Shown here piece after piece: positions 36,491 to 47,118 of a stretch of DNA of 64,000 bases. The notes beneath the pieces are model-generated. The model did no database searches. It saw nothing but the letters and a program-made list of their open reading frames with translations, and had not been told where the DNA came from. Location: positions 124,001 to 188,000 of the forward strand of contig JAANDG010000266.1 of assembly GCA_036852015.1 (NCBI GenBank), given 5' to 3'. Each line of letters opens with the position of its first letter. Position 1 is the stretch's first letter. The translations under genes and the position numbers were made by a program. Origin of the DNA: Pelodera strongyloides (Eukaryota; Nematoda; Chromadorea; Rhabditida; Rhabditidae).

Positions 36491-37154
36491 GGAATGAAAG
36501 TTGTATCAAGGGCTATCAAAAATGAGAGTACGAATAAAAATATAAATGGCTAACCAGCGCAGTTTTTGTAGTCCTTTCGACTTACATCGATTAGCAATCT
36601 CCTACGGTGTTCCCTTTTCATGTTTTCCCATCGTTGTTCTGAAATGAGTCGTAAATACATAACATAAAGATGTGAAACATGTTTATATGTGAACGAACGA
36701 AATGAGAAATCAGCAGACAAAGACAGACAAACAAGAAGACGATAAGACAACATGGGGAGGTGGGAGCGCCGCGCCGGTCGAACACAATTCGAATTTCGAA
36801 TACGATACAAAATGCACGAATACCGCAATGTAGCACAATTTTATGTGACGTCAAATGTCTCTCAGAAATATACGCTATATCGCTACAGTACACTTAATCG
36901 CACCGGGATTTTGCGCTTTTATCCCGTGCAGAAAACGTGCATGTTCTTCGCATTTTCTCCTCGCGCGGGATCTTGGATTCGCTTCGCCCGGGCCGAATGG
37001 TCGATTTTCATTTCGCTCGTACCTCACTTAATGAAAACTAGAGTTTTGCAAAAAGACAAAGACTACGCCATTTTTTGGATTATTATAACTATATGTGTGA
37101 AAATGATATCAATGATTTCGGGTTGCCCTTTTTTAGCGCGTTCGGGTTGCCCTT

Positions 37155-37688
37155 TTTTATATAAATACTTTATTGCGTTAAAAAGGCAACAACAAATCGG
37201 ATCGAGAAAAAAAAACAAAGAAAAGGAGAATAACAACAAAAACAGCAAAACAACAACTCAACAATAAACATAACACGAATACACAACAACAACAAAAACG
37301 AACAGGAATTACTATGAACGAATGTTTGCTAATATACCTCTCATACAAATCTACCAGGTCCATTTTACCTATCCGTTCTTTAAAGGCATCAACAGTGCTC
37401 ACTTTTACCAATTCGTCAGGCAACAAGTTCCACATACGAGTAACCCTAGGCTTAAAAAAGTATAAGGACTGATTAGACCGAATAGACTCTTGAAGAAGCG
37501 CAAAGGAGTTACCATTTCTGCTTGACCTGTCATTCATTGTGAACATATCGTGTAACATTGGATGTGAATGAAAACCTCGAACAATTTCAAAACACTCAAC
37601 GAGATCAATCATAATACGGCGGTGTTGAAGAGAAGTGAGACCAAAAATTTCAAGGCGTTCGGAATAGGGTAAATCAGTGTACATATCA
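37155..37688 (-). mobile_element. LINE remnant A, 3' end of a reverse transcriptase
   Basis: The minus-strand frame reads LPYSERLEIFGLTSLQHRR, then RNGNSFALLQ, SLYFFKPRVTRMWNLLPDEL and STVDAFKERIGKMDLVDLY, then a hydrophobic non-conserved tail. The RVTRMWNLLP motif is typical of non-LTR retrotransposon C-termini. The 3' end has AATAAAGTATTTATAT near 37160. The frame is open for over 150 codons, so the copy is relatively young. Confidence 0.8.
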
Positions 37689-37940
37689 GTGTTCCGAAAG
37701 GAAAACATGCAAATTTATCGTTCGGGTTGGACATTTCCGAAAGGATTTAATGCTTGGAGAAAGCAAAAAATACCGTACGAATTTGCATGTTGAACATGAA
37801 ATTCATAAATTAGCATGTTTAACATGCAAATTCATACTGTATTTTTTGCTTTCTCAAAGCATTAAATCCTTTCGGAAAGATCCAACCCGAACGATAAATT
37901 TGCATGTTTTCCTTTCGGAAAGAGCAACCCGAACGCGCCC
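37689..37940. mobile_element. Family C foldback MITE between two opposed LINE tails
   Basis: Right end GAACGCGCCC followed by TTA. The left end is cut back and starts inside the arm (TTCCGAAAGGAAAACATGC). Arms pair over about 110 bases (TTTAATGCTTGGAGAAAGC with its complement). Confidence 0.75.
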
Positions 37941-38235
37941 TTACCCTATTCCGATCGCCTTGAAATTTTTGGTCTCACTTATCTTCAACACCGCCGTATT
38001 ATGAGTGATCTCGTTGAGTGTTTTAATATTGTTCGAGGTTTTCATTCACATCCAATGTTAGATGGTATCATGGTATGTTCACAATGAATGGCAGGTCACG
38101 CAGAAATGGTAACTCCTTCGCGCTAGTTCTTGTAATGCTTCATAATATTTGTTCTTGTAATGTTGCATGCTTTTCTTTTTACAGTGGTGATGTTTTTTTC
38201 CGTACTTCGGTTTACATTGAATGAAGTATTCGTTT
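37941..38235 (+). mobile_element. LINE remnant B, 3' tail with internal deletion
   Basis: Starts LPYSDRLEIFGLTYLQHRR, closely matching remnant A. It is frameshifted after HSHPML, jumps to RNGNSF, and ends with a 3' region like that of remnants A and C (TGAATGAAGTATTCG). Confidence 0.75.
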
Positions 38236-38313
38236 TTCCTTTTTACCGTATCTTTTTTATAGAATAGTTTACGCTAACTTGGATGCAACGAAGTTTCCGA
38301 CGCCAGGAAATCC

Positions 38314-41300
38314 ATGAAGAGAACAGCTTATAAGCTTCCAAAATCAGGTACTTTTTATTTGGCTACCGGCCGGCTGCGTAAATACGTAAATATGGTTCTT
38401 GCAATATTCACGAGCTATTATTTAGAGCGAATAGGTATGCAGTCCAAATGCGCACGCGAAACACGCGCAAAAATGGGTTCCACCCCTTCCTCCAGCCGGG
38501 GGAACCCCCCTTCCGCCCGCATCGCAGATGGTTATTGTACCCCTGGGGTATCTAAGTCTCTGCCTTTTCACACTCTTTAATTTTGTTTTACACTGACGAT
38601 CCCGTATCTCTCACGAGGCAATGCACTCTTGTCTGGAGTAAGGGTACACACAAATTTAGTATATCTTGACGTCAGTGCGCAAAAGAAACACAAAACTGCG
38701 TTTTCCATCTCAGACATGCATTTAAATACGCGACTGAATATGGAAATTCGAATGTGTCACTGTTTCATGCTATTTGCCGATATCTGCACACTACACATAT
38801 GCTAAACTTTGCTCCATCGGACCCGAGATTTGCCACGGTCCGATTAACGCGTTTACTATTGAAAAGATGAACTTTGCAATTCATTTTCTTTTAACTGGGT
38901 GACTTTAGACAACTCTTGTTTTTGTTTCCTTAATGGGGAACATGCATTCTATTAATACAGCTTAAAGCGAAATACCGGCCGGTTTTTGAAACGCATCTCA
39001 AGTACGTTACGTTGCATTTATGCAACGTAACACGTAACGTGGGGTCTAGTTTTTATCCTATTTTTTGCTCATTTGTATATGATGCATAAGAAAGCAGGTG
39101 TACACAATGCGTTTCAAAAACCGGCCGGAATTTCGCTTTTACTTCAAAAAGGGCCTACATAAATATTTAAGAGTTTCCCATTTCAGGAGTTCATGATGAT
39201 AACGGATACTTGTTCTACCATTCTGCTCCGAGAAGACTTGATGAAGCTGGTAAACGTCTTTTGAGTGAAAACGGTATCGAGCTCTCTACCAAACAATTCA
39301 ATGCGGTGAGGATTATTATTTCTTTCGGCGTTCTTATCAGACGTCGCCACGTCGCACATGGGACCATAGGTCAAGAAGTGGTGGAAATGTTTACTGGTAG
39401 TCCGAAATTGGTGGAAGGGTACGCCAAAAAATCATGAAAAAACGGGTAAAATTTGGTGGAAGGGTGCCTAAACCACGCCCCTTTTATAGCAAATTATAGG
39501 AAAATTTGTGGAAAAGTGCAAAAATGATGGAAGGGTTGACCTCTTTAGGGACATAAAAATGTCCAAATTTGGTGGAAGGGTACGAAATTTTTCCCCGCTT
39601 CTTGACCTCAGTGTGGGACCAGTGGCTAACTTTCTCAAAGATACCAGATCCCACTTATCCAATAAATGGGCAGCATGACGGCTTAAAGGGAATGTCAAGC
39701 CGGTTTTTCATGCTGGGCTCAAAAAAAGCGTATGTTTTGAAGGTGAGGAAAGTGAAAATAAAAAGAAACAAAAACTTTCATGTAAGAAGAAAAACAATTT
39801 CAAACCGCTCCAAAAAACTCCTTCAGTATGGGATTCAGTATTCGAGTCGTGCGGACAGAGCTAAGCCAAATCTCTGTCCACGGGACGTTTGAATTTACGA
39901 GGCCGTTAGACAGCGAAGAAAAAGAGGAGGGCATAAGAGAAATTTTTGAAGTCAGCAAAGAAAAAGAGGAGGGCGCGAGAGAAATTGTTTAAACTACGGT
40001 ATTTTGTGACAGTGTGTCATAGAATATCTGTGAATCAGGCTTGACATGCGCTTTAACCTTAGTGGTCGCATTCCAATCAACTAAGTGCGGGTGATAGAGA
40101 AGTGATTATTTCTGATAAAGATCAAAGATGGTGCAATATTGAAAAACATCCGTGAAATTTTCACGCAAAGTATGTCTAACTCTCACCCACGGGGAGAGTT
40201 CGTTGGTGGATCCAGCCTCAGAACGCTTCTTCTATGCATAGCTCCCATCTCCCGTGCTTACTTGGTTTCTATCAGTTTATCTTGGTTTATTCGCGATCCT
40301 TCACTCTTTATTGTTGCCTTGTTTTTTTAAATTTTTAATTCTCATTACTTTTCTTTTTATTTTAGGCCGAAGACAAGATCCTGACCGAGAATTGGGCGGC
40401 CTTTTCTGACAAGTACAATCTTAAGCTAGATGAGGTGACTTTTTAATCTTTGCTTCAGCTATTTATTATTTACAAGACGGCTGCGCCGCCTGCCTGAGGC
40501 GTCTTTAAATACTTATGAAACGTCTGTAACGTAGATGAAAAGCTTTACGAATGAAGCCACACATGATTCTTTTACATGAGAATATTCTAATTTGAGCTGC
40601 GGCTGCGGCACTCTTTTATACCCGAAGCGGAACAATTTATTAGAATTCTACTTCCGTAACGTGAGTGCTAGCTCACGCTGCACATACTCTTTTATATAAT
40701 AGGAAGATTGCGCCGCTATATGTGGCTCTTATTATTTTCAAAAAACTGTTCACGAATACTGTATTTTCATTTTCAAACTATTCACGATTACTGTGACCTG
40801 TGACCACAAACAAAACACGAACATGCCGTGCCCCATATAAATTCCCAAAGTTCAGGCGTCTTGGTTGGCTGGTCTTAACGTTCGTCCGCAAGGAGGACTC
40901 ACCGAACGTCAAATCTTTATCCACCGAACCTTTTTCTACCAGAAAATGTGTGAAGGTCTCCCAAATAGAACATGTGAAAATGTAAGTGTTTGTCTTCAGC
41001 TCTATACCACAACAACTTAGATCACCGTGCATTTGCAATTTACAAACAATCGGAATCCTAATTGAAGAAATACCCACATTTAGGTGATGCACCGAATGAG
41101 AGACTTGTTTGATCCCGCTAAGCTTGCGGGTATTGTAGCAAGGTCCTCATTCAGCAAAGAAGAAGACAATCAGTTGGTCCAATTTTATCAAGAAGGAAGA
41201 TCTTACAATGATATCAGTATGTTGATGAAGCGTTCGTTGGCCAGGATCAAGTCCCGCGTTAAGTGGGTTTTTATTTTTACCTTTACCTTATCCTTTGTTA

Positions 41301-44300
41301 GCGCGATAGCGCTAACATAGTTTGGGTTTGATCCGAGAGCCCTTTTTTCCAGTTTTCACCCTGAATTTGGTCCTAGACCAAAAATTGAAATTCTTTTTCT
41401 TGTAGGGCTTTTGTTTTCAATCTTCACGCATTGTTATTTGGAATTTCACCTTTTCAATACACACACACAAACACACACAAACACACACACACACACACAC
41501 CACACACACATACCACACCCACACACACCACACACACCACATACACACACGCTCACACGCGCTCACACACACCACGCACACACAGTGCATAACTAAGGCC
41601 GGTAACGTCTTGTATCGTCCGTTGTAATCGCTATACTGGGGAAAGTGTTGTTTATTATCAGGCTATCAGTCATGAACGTTGCTATCAGCGCACAGCTTAT
41701 GCTTGTCTTCTTTTAATGGAATGTGTTGTGTTGATAATCCTCATAGTTCTAGTGTTTCAGGTTTTTCCGAAAGCATGGGGTGAAGCGAGACCGCGTGCAG
41801 CCGTTTTTTAACTCGGAAATTTCTCAAGAACATGCTTGGCACGTGTCATACTCTAAAACTGTATGTTTGCTCGATTTTTCTTTGTAGCCGCCAATGTGCT
41901 TGAGTGGGGGACTCTGTATCGTGATTGGTTACTACATTCCAATATTTATTACACTTATATTACTAACTTTTGCAGCTTTGCTTTTCTGCCTGCGATGTGC
42001 CGGAAAGTGGAATTTTGGATGAAAACGGAGAGCTCTTTTATCATATGTGGCCTCAGAAGTTTAGGTAAAGTTAGTTAACTACCCTTATTTGATGTTCATG
42101 TGGTAAACTTTTTTCCTTTAGTATTTACATACGTAAATATTTTCCTATATATGTGTAAAGCGGTGCCCTTAGAATATGGCCCTAAAGGCAGACTAGTTGA
42201 TTGACGTTTTTTCAGCGCTTCCCAAACCCAGCTATTGTTGGACCACGGTGTTATTCTATCGGCTGCAAGGTGTAACACCGCTGAACTTGAACAAATTAAG
42301 TCAAACTGGCAGGTAAGTTGTTGGCTATTTTCCCTATTCAGTTCCTATCACATATCATTTGTATTTCTGGATGATATGATGAGCTCCATTTTTTATTCTA
42401 ATCATTCTCGATTCTCCTTTGTACGTGTGAGTGTTTCCACTTCAAAACGGGCTTTTCAACGTGAAACTTGGCGACATCGCGACTCCAAAATTCCGCCACG
42501 CGCTCCACCTAACTCCCGCGCGGCAGGTACGCCGGCTGCTCGCAAATGTTAATTTGGCGCACCTCGCGGTCTCAGTCAGGGCGCACGCGTATCGGTCTGG
42601 CCGCGGACCCTACAGAAATGCACTGCGGGTACGCCAACTGGAGTTAAATGTCCCTTCGCGCACCGACCGCACGCTCTATGCCGATTCCGCCGCCCCACCG
42701 TGCGGACCCAGACCCCCGTTTTTTTTTGACGCGGCGATAGCGCCAAATTTCCCCAGTGACCTCTTATTGTGTGTTTCAGGCATATGCGGAAGAGTTCAAT
42801 GTACCGGATTGCTTAGCCCCTTGGTTGGCCGGATATAGACACTTAGAAGCTATTTTAAAGCTGGTCGAATTTTCGCGTTGGTGATTTCCGTATACGTTTG
42901 CTGTTTATTGAAGTAAGTTGTTGTCCCAGTTTCATGAAACAGATTCAGAAATAGAATACTGCAGTGAGGTAACTTCAGCGGAATGTGTCCTTGTTTTTGT
43001 CTATTTATGTATACTTCCAGATTACGATTTGAAATTGCTCGGTATGCAACAACAGGAACGACTACTTTTCCTACGCAGAAGCAAATTTTGGCCGAGAATT
43101 TGCAGCGGATTGGTAACTAGATCGGCATGGTCGTTGAAGTTCCCTATTTTGCAGGTGAATTTTTGAATGAGCATTATGAGCAACATAATTGCATAAGTGG
43201 AAACGCTCTTGGTTGCTTGGTTCTGACTGTCATAACGTGCGCATCTATTACTATTTACCCGCCCATTTTTCGCACTCTCCCGGCCCGATTATTAGTTATA
43301 CTTACGACAACACACCCAGCTCACGTTTCGTTTCATGCATTTGTGAAAAATCGGGTGTGTAAAAATGAGAGTTCTTGTTGAGAGCCTAAGCATTAATGCC
43401 ATATGATAGCCGGTGCCGGTTTTGAAATGTATTCCGACGGCTGCATTCAAATGTAATGTATGCAACTTATTGAGCAATCACGATTTTTATTCTAATTACA
43501 TTAATTTGCGTATGTTTCAAAAACCGGCCGTTATATCGGCTATATCGCTTTAATGATGTAAGGCGTATCCCTTTTTGTTAGAATCCATCATAAGCGGCGC
43601 TTCGCTCTTAGTTCCACCGTTCCACGCTGTAAATTATGAATTCTTTAGTTGTTCGACCCGTTCACCTTGATTGGCATGGGCACTGAAAAATGGACAGAAG
43701 ACGATGACAAAAGATGCGATTGGCTGTATCGTCGTTGCGGTAGTAGAGTCAAGGTTTGTGCACTTCGTTCATTAATTTATCCTGGATTTGCTTTCGCTAA
43801 ACTCTTTTGTTTGTAGTTATTATGTTTGTATGTTAGTGTGTGCCTCTAATGGGTTAACCATAAGGATGATTTAATGGCTTCTTCTAGGTATCTGTAGCAA
43901 TGAGGCGACCAGCTGCGATTGTCATTAACAGAATGGCAAGTTATAAGATGAGATCCATGCCCATCAATATGTGTGAACGTCGCAAAATATGGTATGTTAA
44001 ATGTTATGTTCTTTTTTTTGCGGGTGAAATAAGTATAGATCTTTGTGTAACTCTCTTGGTCCCACTATTGCGGGTGAAATAGGAAATTGAATAGTCGTGT
44101 GGTCGTGTCTTTCTGGTAAAAATGCCTGATTCTAATTGAAGTTAAAATGTTGGCTATTGTTTACCCAATTTCGACCTTTTGTGACTATTTGTTGTGTGAG
44201 ATAGAGATAGGAGTGTCTTTCTTATCACTTATCGTACGATACTTATTAGTAAACATTTCCAGGATCCTGATCGAGAAACTGTTCGACGTCAATCCAGTGG

Positions 44301-47118
44301 AAGCTGTGAAGTCAGCCATTCAATCTGGTTGTTTGAAGAATCCAAAGATTCGTTTCAAGAAGTTGGCTAGGACAATGTCACGGACTGTAGAAGTCAGTTA
44401 GTCGATTTTGTTGGTTGGTTATAATTCATTTGTTAATTAGTATACATGATCAATTCGTTGCTAAGTTGCTATTCTTTTAAACATTTAATTATTTCTGACG
44501 GGCAAACACATATATCTGATGATCGGTGATCCTTTGATCGTTAAAAACTTACTGTGAAAAAGCAAACTAATTGTGGTAGCAAACGTTCATATATTGAACT
44601 TGAACATTGCTGATTTCAAACAAACTCTTGACGGGGTTAATAAGTTAATTTTGGGATAACGATTTTAATGATAACGGCGCCATTTCTTTTTAGGTCGTCG
44701 AAGCGTGTTGGACTGATATTGTACATGAATTTGAAAATTTGTTGCAGACTAGTGATTGGGATTCTGTGTTCGAGGTATGGTTCAATGTTTTGTAATTCTC
44801 TTCCAAGTCATGCCTCCGTTTTGCGGTTAATGCTATACATAGGTCAAGAAGTGGTGGGAATTGTTTTCGGTAGTCCGGAATTGGTGGAAGGGTACGCCAA
44901 AAATTCATGGAAAAAAAATGGGTAAAATTTGGTGGAAGGGTGTCTAAACCGCGCCCCTTTTCTATGAAAATTCGTGGAAAAGTGCAAAAATGATGGAAGT
45001 GTTGACCTCTATAGGGACATAAAAATTTCCAATTTCGGTGCAAGGGTACGAAAATTTTCCCCACTTCTGGACCTCAGTTGCTATACTAGTTTTCAAACGA
45101 AATAGAAATGTTCGCCGCCTACTGCCTCAGGGTCTCTGCGGAACATGCCATAAGCAAACTTGAACCTGTATTTCCACACCCTTGAAGAAAGGTGCACGCT
45201 CTTGAAGCGTAAAAGACTTATTATTGTTAGAGCATTGAAGGTTGGTGAAAAGGATTAATTTTTGCACGAATGAAATTTTATGATCTCATATCCCATTTAG
45301 GGCCGTGAACCATTACCTCTCAGCCTCTCATAACGAATAGTTCACTTTGTTTTCCTTTTAGACGGTGATTCCTGAAGCGCCTCGAATGACCGGTGAACAG
45401 TTTGCTGATTTTGTCGAGCTGTTCCACGAAGAGGTTCCCAATGTCCTGCTTCGGCATATGAGGTATGTGTTTAGAGACCATAGGTGGATCATTTATTTGT
45501 GGTCTGCGCAATATTTAAGTGGTATTATTGGTATTGCATGTCCGAAGCGACTGTCCATATACGAAAAAGGGCATACTTATCTGAAATGTATTGTCTATGG
45601 CTATTGTAATAATACTCTTTTGGTCATTTTGGAGTTCAAAGTTGGTGACTACTTGTATCTATTACTTGAATCGTAGTTAAAGGTATGGCACCATGGCTGA
45701 TTACGTTGCGGAGCGGAGTCCATTGTCAATTACAAACTCTTCTCCTTTATAGAACAGGATAACCGAATTCCCCGCCAAAAGCACAATTGCGCAATAAGAA
45801 AGTTCTTCTTTTTTTTAGATTGGATCATTCGGAGTTGGTACGCATGGAGCGATTGATGATACGGATGGGACTTGATGGCTTCTACACGGCGCGTTTCAGC
45901 CCACTCAAGTGAGTGTTGTTTTTTTTTCGTTTTCCCATATATTCACGCCTATCGGTAGTCAACCTGTGCCTCAATATCTCTGCCGTGAGATCTATGTAGA
46001 ATAAAATGTTTTTCATGTTTGAGAATTTGAGACCCTTGTTGGACAATCTATGAATAGTTTACAAAAAATATTTTTGGTAACCAAGTCCCTATTGACACAT
46101 AAAAAGGCTGCATAGTTCCTTTAAATCATTCTACTGAGTAATGTTACAGGTACTGTTTGAAAAGGCTGAACGTGATCGTACGTTCAATTTGCCGAAAATT
46201 GTCTTCTGTGACAGATTTGTCGGTTTTTACGATAACGGAAGTTCTTAGTGTGAGTTGCTTCTTGTTTATGAACCGTTACATAGTAGTTTACACTATGCAG
46301 TCTGCGAGACTGCATAGTGTAAACTACTATATTGACCGTATTTGTATTAAACCTATGTAGTAGAATTGTTATGTTTATTTCCATTCCCATTCTCAGTTAG
46401 GTACACTGATTTTGTAATTATTTTCAGGTTATTGCACAGTGCAGCCGCACGTTCCCCAATTCGGTGAAATTGGTGTTCAAGACAACCGATTTCCTGGAGA
46501 CGTTGTTTGCGTAGGTTTCTTCTGATGATTACACCGAACCGATTTTAAATTTCTTTCTTAGTAATGTTAGCAATTTGAGAGGGTTTTTTTTTCAAAACTT
46601 GTGACAAAGAAGGAAATGGAATGAAAACATGACTAATGTACCAGAAATGTACTTCGTTTGTCTTGCTCGTTAACGAGAAACTAGCGAACAGTAAAGCTTC
46701 CGATTCTGTGGAAGTAACGATCTACACTTCACTATAGTATATCACTTTGCGTGCGGTAGGCTAATAGTAGTTTATATCACTTTGCGTACTGTAGGCTAAT
46801 AGTAGTTTGGCGGCGAGTGGTCAGATACCATATTGAATACTTTATTCTGAAAAGAACAAAAGCGAAATAGTCATATAGATGTGCAGAGTGCAGGTCTCCA
46901 GTGAACCGTATTTGTGTACTCTTTAAAATACCGTTGTTTTTAGACACAAACGGAGTGTTGAACCTGAGTATGAACCGCCGAAGAAGTTGTTGCGCTGGAT
47001 AAGGAAGCAGGGCAAACGGAAGGGAAGGAAGCGGAGGATTAGTGTCATTAGTGAGACAGGAAATGAGATCAATGAACCAGTCACAGATGGACCCGAGGTA
47101 GAAGAAATGGAAGTGTAG
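38314..47118 (+). CDS. TTF1/Reb1-like Myb-domain nuclear protein with duplicated modules, complete
   Basis: 19 exons join in phase to 656 residues: 38314-38347, 39187-39305, 40366-40434, 40856-40981, 41084-41262, 41761-41860, 41976-42064, 42216-42312, 42780-42876, 43021-43112, 43649-43753, 43888-43991, 44263-44392, 44694-44774, 45362-45462, 45819-45908, 46150-46249, 46428-46510, 46944-47118. The order FFYQKMCEGLPNRT, then DLFDP, then SFSKEEDNQLVQFYQEGRS, then MKRSLARIKSRV recalls the DNA-binding region of the TTF1/Reb1 Pol I termination factors. The whole unit occurs twice: NGYLFYHSAP with WLAGLN, and NGELFYHMWP with WLAGYR; the LFDP part returns twice more (LFDPFTLIG, LFDVNPVEA). The C-terminus is basic (KKLLRWIRKQGKRKGRKRR), a likely nuclear signal, then acidic. 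The donor at 42876 (GTTGGT) was chosen by phase. The family call is by motif only. Confidence 0.78.
38963..39140. mobile_element. Family A MITE in intron 1 of the TTF1/Reb1-like gene
   Basis: Left AAAGCGAAATACCGGCCGG, right CCGGCCGGAATTTCGCTTT, about 45 bases upstream of exon 2. Confidence 0.85.
39368..39608. repeat. Dispersed repeat F, copy 1
   Basis: Ends are short inverted repeats (AGGTCAAGAAG and CTTCTTGACCT). The interior repeats TTGGTGGAAGGGT three to four times. A second copy lies in another intron of the same gene (44841-45074). Confidence 0.85.
40480..40690. repeat. Dispersed repeat G, copy 2
   Basis: Partner of 35400-35640, intronic in the TTF1/Reb1-like gene. Confidence 0.7.
41459..41585. 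repeat. CA microsatellite
   Basis: ACACAC run with CCACAC and TCACACGCG interruptions, intronic. Confidence 0.95.
42440..42770. repeat. GC-rich island inside an intron
   Basis: Over 55 percent G+C by eye, in an A+T-rich intron. Contains TTGGCGCACCTCGCGG and many CGC words like the patches near 10250, 25640 and 34320. It makes an open but implausible Arg/Ala-rich frame. It ends just before the acceptor of the exon at 42780. Confidence 0.6.
43400..43553. mobile_element. Family A MITE, degraded
   Basis: Left GCCGGTGCCGGTTTTGAAA, right TTTCAAAAACCGGCCG then TATATCGCTTTAA; ends diverged. Confidence 0.65.
44841..45074. repeat. Dispersed repeat F, copy 2
   Basis: Same direction and layout as 39368-39608, about 85 percent similar by eye. 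Confidence 0.85.
45121..45213. repeat. Dispersed repeat E, copy 2
   Basis: GGTCTCTGCGGAACATGCC, then AAGGTGCACGCTCTTGAAGC; see 18448-18540. Confidence 0.8.
46276..46329. repeat. Perfect 22-base inverted repeat
   Basis: TAGTAGTTTACACTATGCAG with its exact complement around a five-base loop, 27 bases after the donor of the exon ending 46249. It could form a stable hairpin in the intron. Confidence 0.85.
46738..46811. repeat. Tandem duplication, about 37-base period
   Basis: ATATCACTTTGCGT and GTAGGCTAATAGTAGTTT occur twice in direct order. Confidence 0.85.

Larger units (their letters stand above)
30563..36631 (-). pseudogene. kin17: KIN17 (DNA/RNA-binding zinc-finger protein) pseudogene
   Basis: KIN17 is a nuclear C2H2/winged-helix/KOW protein of RNA processing and replication. 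Recognisable pieces, in order: 36586-36631 (MGKHEKGTP, a TAG codon, then EIANR), 32556-32706 (zinc finger YCEMCQKQCRDQNGFKCH then SESHQRQLLL), 32394-32445 (LRTGYSTRRVRANDEK), 32033-32162 (WYSQYIDYEEEARK, TAA, EVEEARK, TAA, KQEIDDEQK), 31826-31940, 31538-31718 (RS-rich), about 30563-30659 (EERRKEKQNRKD). Three in-frame nonsense codons, loss of the KGLQKLRW exon and of the winged-helix middle, no KOW domain, and a junction at 31538/30659 out of phase show it is dead. The first intron contains a LINE tail and a hAT-like element. The zinc finger exon is well preserved, so decay is recent or the exon is reused. Confidence 0.75.
36632..38313. other. Repeat-filled spacer before the TTF1/Reb1-like gene
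   Basis: Contains two LINE tails and a foldback MITE (listed separately). The remainder (36640-37150) has no convincing exon; a duplicated GCGCGTTCGGGTTGCCC-type word lies near 37120-37160. Confidence 0.5.

Noticed and set aside
32033..36631. Stop-codon reassignment as an explanation for TAG/TAA inside the KIN17 relic
   Set aside because: Other genes here end normally with TAG (47118), TAA (59078) and TGA (11509), and the KIN17 copy also lacks whole exons.
42431..42838. 135-codon Arg/Ala-rich frame, plus strand
   Set aside because: It runs through the GC-rich intronic island in a frame different from the exon at 42780-42876.
38314..47118. Telomere-binding Myb protein as the identity of the plus-strand gene
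   Set aside because: No telobox-type Myb motif is visible; the layout fits TTF1/Reb1 better.
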